Positions 25,124-31,422 of a stretch of DNA of 31,422 bases are shown in pieces (positions within the stretch are counted from its first letter, which is position 1; every line of letters begins with the position of its first letter). The stretch is from NCBI GenBank assembly GCA_900299065.1, contig OMIJ01000218.1, positions 1 to 31,422 of the forward strand, written 5' to 3'. The notes under the pieces were generated by a model that saw only the letters and a list, made by a program, of their open reading frames with translations, searched no databases and had not been told where the DNA came from. The translations under genes were made by a program, and so were the position numbers. The stretch comes from Hyphomicrobiales bacterium (GTDB lineage Bacteria; Pseudomonadota; Alphaproteobacteria; Rhizobiales; Beijerinckiaceae).

Positions 25124-26140
25124 TTAAGCACCTGCATGCGCCAGCATTGCAGGCTCAAGATTAAGAAAGCGGGCTGCATTATTATACAAAATATCATCCC
25201 GCGCAGCCACCGGCAGCTGCAAAGCCTCAACAAAGGCCGCAGAATTCTTTTGTCCGCCACGAAAAGGATAATCGGAGCCCACACAAATCTGCGTCTCGCC
25301 AAAGGTCGTGATCAGATAGCGCAGCAAATGAGGATCGAACACGACATTATCGAAATACATTTTGCGCGCAGCCTGCCAGGGATCTGCAAAATCCCCCTTA
25401 ACGGCAGCCACCTTTTCCCAACTCGCCTGCAAGCGCGGCAAGAAAGAGGCCAGAGTTCCTCCACCATGACTGAACGCAATGCGTAACTTTGGAAATTTTT
25501 CGAGCGTCCGTCCCGTTAACATGGAAGCGGCCGCCATGCCCACATCGGTCGGAAAACAGATCATCGCCGCCAAACGCTTCTGCCCAACCAATCGATCTGT
25601 ATTTGTGGGATGCAGCGCATGTACAAATATAGAAAGATCTAGCCGCTCGGCCTCAGCAAAAAACTGGTCAAACTGCGGATCGCCGGGTGATTTACCGTTC
25701 ACATTTGAACCAATTTCGACACCGGACAGACCCATATCCTTTATCTGCTGCAATTCGCGCGTGGCCATCTCGATATCCTGCAAGGGACACATGCCAAGCC
25801 CACGAAAATGATCGGGCCGCTTGGCCACCATATTGGCGATTGTTTCATTCACATGCTTGCTTAAAACCAGCGCAGATTCGGCATCAATCCAATAGCCCAG
25901 CAATTCGGGCATGGGTGAGACAACTTGCAGGCGCACATCTTCCTGCTCCATATCCTTCAGGCGTCGATCCACATCCCATGCGCGCTGGTCAACCAATCTG
26001 AACTCGCGCTTGCCAATCATTACCATGGCCTGCTGCTTTTCGCGATGATCCATACGCGGCCATTTGTCCTGAACACAAGTGCAAGGGGGTGCCGGAAAGC
26101 CCTCGGGCACCATATGACAATGAATATCAATCGCGCGCAT
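25124..26140 (-). CDS. amidohydrolase-family (ACMSD-type) hydrolase/decarboxylase
   Basis: A 338-residue TIM-barrel protein of the amidohydrolase_2/ACMSD family. The zinc ligands are His7 and His9 (IDIHCHMVPEG), His174 (FVHALHP), His225 (FSHGGGT) and Asp290 (GSDYPF). This set matches ACMSD, gamma-resorcylate decarboxylase and 5-carboxyvanillate decarboxylase, which remove CO2 from aromatic or muconate acids without redox chemistry; LigI and LigJ are more distant relatives. A GGGAGAGG site supports the ATG at 26140; an in-frame TTG lies at 26161. It is on the same strand as the Rieske operon but 239 bp upstream. It could decarboxylate a dihydroxylated aromatic acid or a ring-cleavage product. 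Confidence 0.87.
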   Translation of the reverse strand: MRAIDIHCHMVPEGFPAPPCTCVQDKWPRMDHREKQQAMVMIGKREFRLVDQRAWDVDRRLKDMEQEDVRLQVVSPMPELLGYWIDAESALVLSKHVNETIANMVAKRPDHFRGLGMCPLQDIEMATRELQQIKDMGLSGVEIGSNVNGKSPGDPQFDQFFAEAERLDLSIFVHALHPTNTDRLVGQKRLAAMICFPTDVGMAAASMLTGRTLEKFPKLRIAFSHGGGTLASFLPRLQASWEKVAAVKGDFADPWQAARKMYFDNVVFDPHLLRYLITTFGETQICVGSDYPFRGGQKNSAAFVEALQLPVAARDDILYNNAARFLNLEPAMLAHAGA

Positions 26141-26389
26141 CGCCTCTCCCGCTCTGTGCAAGTTCTGGAATCTATCTGTCCAGAAATTGCGATTGTCTTT
26201 TCGTTGATCTTATGGTCAACCCAAGAACAAGTCAGCTCTCTTAAGCGAGAAAGCAAAGAAGAACAAGCCAATTCAGCATCTTGCCCACCAGCTCTGGTAA
26301 TGTTACCTTTGCTGAACATCAGAAGAGAACTTCTCTGAAGAGAGATTCAGAGCAAACATCAGGCTTGATCCTGATGATGAGGGGGGAAT
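26141..26389. promoter_or_regulatory. 249-bp divergent promoter region with three perfect inverted repeats
   Basis: The region separates the amidohydrolase gene (minus) from the TctC-type gene (plus). It contains GGTAA-TG-TTACC (26296-26307), AGAGAA-C-TTCTCT (26324-26336) and CATCAGG-N6-CCTGATG (26357-26376). The last ends just before the ribosome-binding site of the TctC-type gene. They look like operators, or a leader hairpin in the last case. Confidence 0.5.
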
Positions 26390-27457
26390 ATGGCAAATCG
26401 GTCGAGTCTTCGACTCATGTTTGCTTGGAGCTTGAGTCTTACCGCCGCAACTGGCGCCTCTGCTCAACAAACTGACTTTTTCGCCGGCAAAACGGTTGAT
26501 TTGTATATCGGCTATGAGGCCGGTGCTGGTTATGACATTTATGCGCGCCTCCTGGGTGAACATATTGGTCGTTTCCTGCCCGGTCATCCCACAATTGTTC
26601 CGCGCAATATGCCCGGCGCGGCTTCAATGCGCTTGATGACCTATCTGCAACAAGTCGCGAAAAAGGATGGCACAAGCTGGGGTGCGGTGGATCGCAATGT
26701 TGCAGTTGAGCCTCTACTCTATGGGGAAAATTCAAATGCGCCCTTCAAGTCGCCGCTTGATTATCCCTGGATCGGCAGCCTGACCACAGAGATCGGTATT
26801 GCTGCTGTTTGGCACACAACAGGCATCACATCCTGGAAGGACACATTGAACCGCCCAACTATTGTGGCTATGGCGGGTCCGCAAGGGGGCATTGGCGCAC
26901 GTGTTCTCAATTCAATTCTGGGCACGCAATTTCGTCAGGTCTGCTGCTATGGATCCGATGCGAACCAGAATCTGGCTATGGAACGCGGCGAAGTGGAAGG
27001 TCGTGTGGGCGCCTCCTGGTCAACATTCAAGACAGGATCCGGCCATTGGATCAGCGGCGGACAAGTGCGCCTGATTATGCAAGTTGGCCTTGAAAAGAGC
27101 CCGGATATTCCCAGTGATATCCCCCTTGTGATGGATTTGACGCAGACTGAAAAAGACCGCGATGCGCTCAAAATCGTATTCGCCAATCAATCTCTTGGCC
27201 GTCCTTTCCTTTTGCCTCCCGGTACACCGCCAGAACGCGTGGCCGAGATTCGCAAAGCCTTTATGGCGATGATTAAGGATCCCGAATTTCTCGCTGATGC
27301 GACCAAACGTAAGCTCGAGATCGAAAGCCCCAAAAGCGGCCTAGAAATCGAAGCCATTCTGAAAGAGGTCTATAGCGCCTCACCCGAGGCTATTGCTCTG
27401 GCACGCCGATCCATCAAGGAAGGCGAATTCAAAATGAAAGATGAAACGAAAAAATAA
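26390..27457 (+). CDS. TctC/Bug-type periplasmic binding protein (tripartite tricarboxylate transporter family), orphan
   Basis: A 355-residue exported protein. A signal peptide ends at TGASAQ, and the mature part begins DFFAGKTVDLYIGYEAGAGYDIYARLL. Together with IVPRNMPGAAS this is the typical N-lobe of the TctC/Bug family, which binds carboxylates in a closed cleft. The C-terminal part has the family's RPFLLPPGTPPERVAEIRKAF. No TctA or TctB membrane genes are nearby, as is usual for the many orphan Bug proteins in proteobacteria. It may sense or deliver a carboxylate to a distant permease. GAGGGGGGA before the ATG is a strong ribosome site. A small cupin gene follows 27 bp later. Confidence 0.88.
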   Translation: MANRSSLRLMFAWSLSLTAATGASAQQTDFFAGKTVDLYIGYEAGAGYDIYARLLGEHIGRFLPGHPTIVPRNMPGAASMRLMTYLQQVAKKDGTSWGAVDRNVAVEPLLYGENSNAPFKSPLDYPWIGSLTTEIGIAAVWHTTGITSWKDTLNRPTIVAMAGPQGGIGARVLNSILGTQFRQVCCYGSDANQNLAMERGEVEGRVGASWSTFKTGSGHWISGGQVRLIMQVGLEKSPDIPSDIPLVMDLTQTEKDRDALKIVFANQSLGRPFLLPPGTPPERVAEIRKAFMAMIKDPEFLADATKRKLEIESPKSGLEIEAILKEVYSASPEAIALARRSIKEGEFKMKDETKK

Positions 27458-27484
27458 GTCTGCAATTGAATTGATAGGTTGGTG

Positions 27485-27955
27485 ATGAGCAAGGAAACCC
27501 AGGAAGATCTTTTAAAGCTCCATCTTGCCGCTGAAGAGGGCGAGCGCAGCTATAGTTATACCAAGCCGGTCAGCCATGGCGGTAAAGCCATGGTGCGACT
27601 GGCGCGCAGCGAAGTGATCAAGAGCTGGGTGCAAGTCGTCAAAAAACATGGTGGTGAAAACAATCTGCACTACCATCGCAACATGGATACATTCTGGATG
27701 GTACTGAAAGGGCGGGTCCGCTTTTATGGCCCCGATGACAAAGTGATTGGCGAATTTGGTCCGCATGAAGGGACAATCACTCCGCAATATAGCCGCTATT
27801 GGTTTGAAAATGTCGGCGACGAAGATCTGGAACTTTTGCAAGTTGCAGCCTATCGCTCCGGTGCTGATGGAGCACGCATTGATCTGAGCCCACAAAAGCT
27901 CGATATCTCTTCGGTCGAGCGATTTGATGCCGACATTCCCCGCATCAAAACATAA
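27485..27955 (+). CDS. small cupin-domain protein
   Basis: A 156-residue single-cupin protein. The first cupin motif is NLHYHRNMDTFWMVLKGRVRFYG, with His62 and His64, and Asp68 in place of the usual Glu. The second motif, PQYSRYWFENVGDE, has Tyr/Trp where a metal His is normal, so metal binding may be partial. Cupins of this size serve as isomerases, dioxygenases or simple ligand binders. The ATG at 27485 is preferred (AGG six bases upstream); TTG 27479 and GTG 27482 are in frame just before it. It is probably cotranscribed with the TctC-type gene. Confidence 0.82.
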   Translation: MSKETQEDLLKLHLAAEEGERSYSYTKPVSHGGKAMVRLARSEVIKSWVQVVKKHGGENNLHYHRNMDTFWMVLKGRVRFYGPDDKVIGEFGPHEGTITPQYSRYWFENVGDEDLELLQVAAYRSGADGARIDLSPQKLDISSVERFDADIPRIKT

Positions 27956-27993
27956 GCTCAGGCTCTGCTCATTATTTTAAGAAAAGTGGATGC

Positions 27994-28006
27994 GCTCGCG
28001 CCGAGC
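27994..28006 (-). terminator. possible weak terminator of the MetE-like operon
   Basis: GCTCG-CGC-CGAGC forms a 5-bp GC-only hairpin directly after the stop of the minus-strand gene. A T-rich stretch (CTTTTCTT) follows about ten bases later on that strand. The stem is short, so this is tentative. Confidence 0.3.
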
Positions 28007-28008
28007 AC

Positions 28009-29139
28009 TCATAGGCGTGAGCTTGCAAGATCGGCGCCTTGTCGCAATACGCTCAACTTCTTCCAGGTGACAATTGGATCAATCTTGCCATAGCCGGCAA
28101 AAGTACCAAAACCGCAATCGCTGCCCGCAATCACCCGATCGGCACCAACAATGGCCGCATAACGCTCAATGCGCTGCGCGATCAATTCCGGATGTTCGAC
28201 ATAATTTGAGCAGGAATCTATTAATCCCGGCACCAGCACAATCTCATCTGATAATTTTGCATCGCGCCAGACCGTCCATTCATGCTCATGACGCGCATTG
28301 GCCGCCTCAAACAACAGGCGAGTCGGCCGTGCTTTTAAAATGATATCGATGATTTTCGTCAGCTCGATATCGTAATCATGCGGCCCTTCATAATTGCCCC
28401 AGCAAATATGCATGCGTAAACGGTTCGCTGGAATATTTGCTGTAGCCGCATTGAGCGCCTCGACATTTTGCGCTGCCCTTTTGAGAAACTCCGCCTCGCT
28501 CAAATGTTGAAAACCCGTATGCGCCGCCATAGCCAGGTCGGGCGCATCCAATTGCAGATCAAATCCTGCTGCAATAATTGCCTCATATTCAGGGCGCATG
28601 GCATCGACAAGATCGGCCAGATAGGCCTCATGCGTCGGATAATATTGATTAGGCTGGAAAGCTGTAATGAGCCCTGGAGACGCAGCATTCATAAAGCCAC
28701 GAACGCCTTGCCCTGCTTTTTCTAAAGCAACGCCAAAACGACGAATGTCTGCCTCTGCAGGCTCAAAATTGATCAATCGCACTTTATCAATACAAGAGGC
28801 CCGCACAAAGTTTTGTGTTCCCATTATGGATGCAAGTTTTTTGCGCAGATCAGGCAAATCTGCAAGATCCTTGGCCGGCGTGCGATCCGTATGTCCGCCA
28901 AAACCTGACAAGCGCTGAGTCACATAAGTGGAATAGCCGACCTTACCGAACTCACCATCACTGACAATCGACACGCCAGCTTTCACTTGCTGCACAATCG
29001 CCTTTTCAATTTCTGCACTTACCAATGCGTCAAACTCAGCCTCGGGCACATTCACGCCATGATCTTTTTCGATCAACTTTGCTGCTAATTCGGGCGCGCG
29101 TGGCAAACTGCCAACATGTGTAGTGTGAATGAATGTCAC
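28009..29139 (-). CDS. cobalamin-independent methionine synthase (MetE) C-terminal-domain family protein
   Basis: A 376-residue TIM barrel matching only the catalytic C-terminal half of MetE. All four zinc ligands are visible: His244 and Cys246 (HICWG), Glu278 (LLFEAAN) and Cys342 (GSDCGFG). The start THVGSLPR is the family's usual beginning, so the GTG at 29139 is taken as the start; it overlaps the previous stop (GTGA). Full MetE has about 750 residues with an N-terminal half needed for folate binding, which is absent. Such short relatives include archaeal methionine synthases and thiol-alkyl transferases such as epoxyalkane:coenzyme M transferase. In this catabolic setting a thiol methyl- or alkyl-transfer role is more likely than methionine synthesis. 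Confidence 0.87.
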   Translation of the reverse strand: MTFIHTTHVGSLPRAPELAAKLIEKDHGVNVPEAEFDALVSAEIEKAIVQQVKAGVSIVSDGEFGKVGYSTYVTQRLSGFGGHTDRTPAKDLADLPDLRKKLASIMGTQNFVRASCIDKVRLINFEPAEADIRRFGVALEKAGQGVRGFMNAASPGLITAFQPNQYYPTHEAYLADLVDAMRPEYEAIIAAGFDLQLDAPDLAMAAHTGFQHLSEAEFLKRAAQNVEALNAATANIPANRLRMHICWGNYEGPHDYDIELTKIIDIILKARPTRLLFEAANARHEHEWTVWRDAKLSDEIVLVPGLIDSCSNYVEHPELIAQRIERYAAIVGADRVIAGSDCGFGTFAGYGKIDPIVTWKKLSVLRQGADLASSRL

Positions 29140-29558
29140 GGCAGATTGACCTTGAGATCGAGAAATCCGATACGCTCGCTAAAACGCCAGCCTTCATCCC
29201 CATGGATGATGAGATCGCGAAACCCGCCGATCAAAGCTGGACCTATTGCACTCTCAGCCCCCGCTGGGGCAGTATAAAGCAACAGAGTAGATCGAGCTTT
29301 GGCCTCCCGCGGGGAGATTAGGTCGACAATTACATTGGTAATCATATGACAGGATTTACGTGGTGGCCTGCTCTCAAATGACGCTCGAATTGCCTCGCGT
29401 CCGACAATGGCATCCCCACCCGCCGGGCGCACAAATCGGGCCTGCTCGGCAAACAAAGCCGCAACCCCTGACCAATTAGCCTGATCATTAAGCACAGCAA
29501 AGGAAGTGATCAGTTTGGAAATCTCATGTTCAGCGATGAGGCGTTCAATCGGGGTCAT
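29136..29558 (-). CDS. NTF2-like / SnoaL-like protein
   Basis: A 140-residue protein of the SnoaL_4/NTF2-like fold. It starts MTPIERLIAEHEISKLITSFAVLND, followed by GVAALFAEQARFVRP and IVGREAIRASFESRP, a pattern shared with cone-fold isomerases, dehydratases and small subunits of ring-hydroxylating dioxygenases. No decisive catalytic residues can be named. It is the first gene of a two-gene operon and overlaps the MetE-like gene by 4 bp, so the two proteins probably act together. It could supply a dehydration or isomerisation step. Confidence 0.8.
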   Translation of the reverse strand: MTPIERLIAEHEISKLITSFAVLNDQANWSGVAALFAEQARFVRPAGGDAIVGREAIRASFESRPPRKSCHMITNVIVDLISPREAKARSTLLLYTAPAGAESAIGPALIGGFRDLIIHGDEGWRFSERIGFLDLKVNLP

Positions 29559-29658
29559 GCAGGCTCACTTGGGCTCGTGATTATGGTTTGGGCATAGGCC
29601 CATCGGAAGGCTAACGACCAAACATCCCGAGCATAATCTGCCCATCATCTCTTGACCA

Positions 29659-29703
29659 GATCCCATTGATCAGATTTTGACAGAATGGGATCATGCCATT
29701 CTG
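29659..29703 (-). terminator. two overlapping inverted repeats after rcnA-like gene
   Basis: CAGAATGG (29681-29688) pairs perfectly with CCATTCTG (29696-29703). GATCCCATT (29659-29667) pairs perfectly with AATGGGATC (29684-29692). They share the middle arm, so only one can form at a time. They start 3 bp past the exporter stop codon on the minus strand and have no T-run. They could be a factor-dependent 3' end, an RNA switch between hairpins, or an operator for the downstream operon. Confidence 0.45.
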
Positions 29704-29706
29704 GAC

Positions 29707-30774
29707 TCAAGTATGACCTGCCAGAGCGGAAAGCCCCACACTGATTGAATAGAGGCCAACCAAAACAATTAATCCGCTGGAGAGATAAGGCGCGCGGCGT
29801 GCGAAGGCATTAAAGCCTGCCCATTTCTGTGACACATGCCGCACACTCAGCGCCGCAGCAACACCCACACCCACCATGGTCAAGGCCAGACCAAGACTGA
29901 AACAAAGAACCAAGGTGGCACCAAGTATGAATTGTTTCAGCTGCAAACATACCAGAAGAACAGTGATCGAGGCTGGACAGGGAATGAGACCACCTGTCAG
30001 ACCAAACAAAATGATTTGCCCGGTTGTCGCTTGCCTATTGGCAAAGCGTCTCTCGATTTCAGCTGCATGCATGCGCTCATGCGCATCCTGATCCTCTTCA
30101 TCGTGGTGATGATGCTCGACAAAGTCTAATTCATGCCGACTGGTCAGATCCCCAGAGGTGAGAGTGACGATGACTTTAAATTCATGAGGCTCGACGATTT
30201 CTTCATTCGATTTGAACATTCCGTTCTCAAGTCGAAATGAAAAACTCTGGCTTTTGCCATCAGCACGCAGAGTCTCAATCGCTAATATGTAATGCGACCA
30301 ATCCTTAATATCAGCAGATTTGACGTGCCAATGCGGCGGGACACCATCTTCGAATATTTCAATCTCCACAATGCCCCAAGGCGTTTGCAGCCTATGTGTC
30401 TCATCATGGGAATGATGATGCATATTTTGCTGATCGCGCCATGTCCGCCAGACCATCCAGAATGCAACTGCGATAATGATTAAGCCAGAAGCGATTTGCA
30501 AATAAGGCTCCCATTCCTCGCCCCCCGCACCCGATCCAAAATAAAGCCCCGTGAGAGCAATTAACCAGACAATGAGCGTATGCGAAACCGTTGCCGCTAA
30601 ACCAAGCAAAACAGCCTGCAACACAGTTCCACGCACGGCAATGATAAAAGCTGCCATCATAGTTTTGGAATGACCGGGCTCCAATCCATGCAAAGCGCCT
30701 AATAAAATAGCGCTCGGAACAAAAAACCAGGCGTTAGTGGTTCCTTGAGCCAGTAAATCGGAAAAAGATGTCAT
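29707..30774 (-). CDS. nickel/cobalt exporter, RcnA/NicO type, with large insert
   Basis: A 355-residue inner-membrane protein. The metal motif HGLEPGHSKT (29-38) is in the first membrane segment. Membrane segments follow near 52-80 and 91-110, then again near 252-275, 281-310 and 331-350, with GLIPCPAS at 262-269. Between the two membrane blocks lies a roughly 140-residue loop. It holds a His-rich run (119-127), a soluble beta-rich section containing IEIFEDGVPPHW, and a second His/Asp-rich run beginning HHHHDEEDQDAH (221-232). RcnA pumps Ni(II) and Co(II) out of the cell, and the His runs probably gather metal. E. coli RcnA has only a shorter His-rich loop here. No RcnR regulator gene is beside it. 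Confidence 0.9.
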   Translation of the reverse strand: MTSFSDLLAQGTTNAWFFVPSAILLGALHGLEPGHSKTMMAAFIIAVRGTVLQAVLLGLAATVSHTLIVWLIALTGLYFGSGAGGEEWEPYLQIASGLIIIAVAFWMVWRTWRDQQNMHHHSHDETHRLQTPWGIVEIEIFEDGVPPHWHVKSADIKDWSHYILAIETLRADGKSQSFSFRLENGMFKSNEEIVEPHEFKVIVTLTSGDLTSRHELDFVEHHHHDEEDQDAHERMHAAEIERRFANRQATTGQIILFGLTGGLIPCPASITVLLVCLQLKQFILGATLVLCFSLGLALTMVGVGVAAALSVRHVSQKWAGFNAFARRAPYLSSGLIVLVGLYSISVGLSALAGHT

Positions 30775-30788
30775 GAAAGCTCTTTCAT
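30773..30788 (-). promoter_or_regulatory. inverted repeat over the start codon of the Ni/Co exporter
   Basis: ATGAAAG (30773-30779) and CTTTCAT (30782-30788) are exact complements separated by two bases. The repeat covers the exporter start codon and its ribosome-site region. It could be an operator; the 2-base loop makes an RNA hairpin with a full stem unlikely. Confidence 0.3.
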
Positions 30789-31343
30789 TTTATACAAGCA
30801 TCAACTCCCGCCTGCCTCTACCAGGACTGCTATTCTGAAAGACACCATCTTGCACATTGATATTCTACCCAACTGGGAAGGCATCAATTTCAATGATAAA
30901 GTCTGGCGTCTTGCCCCCAATAATAATTGGTTCGATCATAGAATAACCCAGACCGCAAAGACAAGGAGAAGAGAATAAAATCTTTATTGAGCTCTGCAGG
31001 AGAGTGACAAGACCCGATCAGCGTCACTGGATAGGCAATCAAACCAAATAAACCAGTCCATGACGAATCAGCCCTCCTTCCCAGCTCCACTCGCAAGGAC
31101 CTGAATATTGAAGGCTCCCCGCTCTAATGCTTATTAAGCAAAAGAACCAAAAACCTCACAAAGCGCAAGGATTGTGCCAGGCCCATAATGAGAATAAGCA
31201 TGGCAGCATCTTCATAAGTTCATCTAGACGTGGCAAAACGAGTAGAATTGAGTGTTTCAAGCAGGCCATTAAGAGTTTCACGACTCTGTCTGGTATCGAA
31301 GACATTGGTAGGCTAACACATTTAAAGGAGCGGACAGATTGCC
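30775..31343. other. 569-bp region without a convincing gene
   Basis: Short open frames exist on both strands, but none has a good start, ribosome site and recognisable protein together. The stretch is AT-rich and should contain the upstream region of the exporter (minus) and the promoter of the gene starting at 31344 (plus). A perfect palindrome, TGCTTA-T-TAAGCA, lies at 31128-31140 and may be an operator. I see no tRNA, rRNA or repeat array. Confidence 0.5.
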
Positions 31344-31422
31344 ATGACTGAAATGTCGGCTTGTATAGCTATGCTGGAAGCTCTGCGCGATCCTTCGATG
31401 ATCATTGATTCGGATGAACGCA
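31344..31422 (+). CDS. start of a possible PAS-domain sensor kinase (PhoR-like), partial
   Basis: Twenty-six codons run from the ATG at 31344 to the window end with no stop. The stretch LEALRDPSMIIDSDER resembles the beginning of a PAS domain (aLpdPvlliDxdgri), as in the N-terminus of PhoR-type histidine kinases. AAAGGAG at 31324-31330 is present but 13 bases from this ATG; the ATG at 31353 is even further away. An in-frame stop at 31323-31325 limits upstream extension. The call rests on one short motif and could be wrong. Confidence 0.45.
   Translation, partial: MTEMSACIAMLEALRDPSMIIDSDER

Noticed and set aside
30865..30939. Minus-strand frame of 24 codons (MIEPIIIGGKTPDFIIEIDA...) with GGGT upstream
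   Set aside because: It is too short and ends abruptly, and there is no independent support. It could be a gene remnant but I cannot defend it as a gene.
30784..30978. Plus-strand open stretch containing ILPNWEGINFNDKVWRLAPN
   Set aside because: It looks protein-like but has no usable start codon or ribosome site and overlaps the exporter's upstream region.
30890..31096. Minus-strand frame of 68 codons upstream of the exporter
   Set aside because: No family resemblance, no good ribosome site and irregular composition; treated as non-coding.

Overview
The window looks like a stretch of chromosome from an alphaproteobacterium, probably of the Hyphomicrobiales. The reasons are moderate GC (near 50% by eye), dense short-spaced operons with many ATGA overlaps, twin-arginine substrate-binding proteins, a stand-alone TctC/Bug-type binding protein, and LigB, phthalate-dioxygenase and RcnA relatives of the kinds common there. 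This assignment is an inference; there is no rRNA or other marker gene. I see no tRNA, rRNA, insertion sequence, integrase or CRISPR array.

Region 1 (1-2904, minus strand): a beta-hydroxyacid dehydrogenase cut by the window edge, a SAM methyltransferase, an AIM24/TIGR00266 protein and an FkbM-type methyltransferase. A secreted alpha/beta hydrolase (3075-3899, plus) follows.

Region 2 (3911-14372): two divergent operons. On the minus strand are gamma-glutamyltransferase, a D-cysteine desulfhydrase/cysteate-lyase-type PLP enzyme and an Asp/Glu racemase. On the plus strand is a full peptide-type (Dpp/Opp) ABC importer in the order binding protein, two permeases, SDR dehydrogenase, NodB-type deacetylase/imidase, two ATPases. 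Together they suggest import and breakdown of a small gamma-glutamyl, D-amino-acid or cyclic-amide compound.

Region 3 (14411-26140): an aromatic-acid locus. One tight six-gene minus-strand operon encodes a phthalate-dioxygenase-type Rieske oxygenase, a phthalate-dihydrodiol-dehydrogenase-type Gfo/Idh/MocA enzyme, a double-domain Fe(III)-type ABC permease, its Tat-exported binding protein, a bicupin and a LigB-type extradiol dioxygenase. An ACMSD-type amidohydrolase/decarboxylase lies upstream on the same strand. A second copy of the binding protein and an orphan EutA (ethanolamine ammonia-lyase reactivase family) lie downstream. Read together, the locus suggests uptake, dihydroxylation, rearomatisation, possible decarboxylation and meta-cleavage of a phthalate-like aromatic acid. 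No ATPase for this importer, no reductase for the oxygenase and no EutBC are present here.

Region 4 (26390-29558): an orphan TctC-type binding protein with a small cupin on the plus strand. Facing it is a two-gene minus-strand operon of a MetE-C-terminal-domain protein and an NTF2/SnoaL-like protein. Region 5 (29707-31422): an RcnA-type Ni/Co exporter with a large His-flanked insert, a 569-bp gap without a convincing gene, and the first 26 codons of what may be a PAS-containing sensor kinase.
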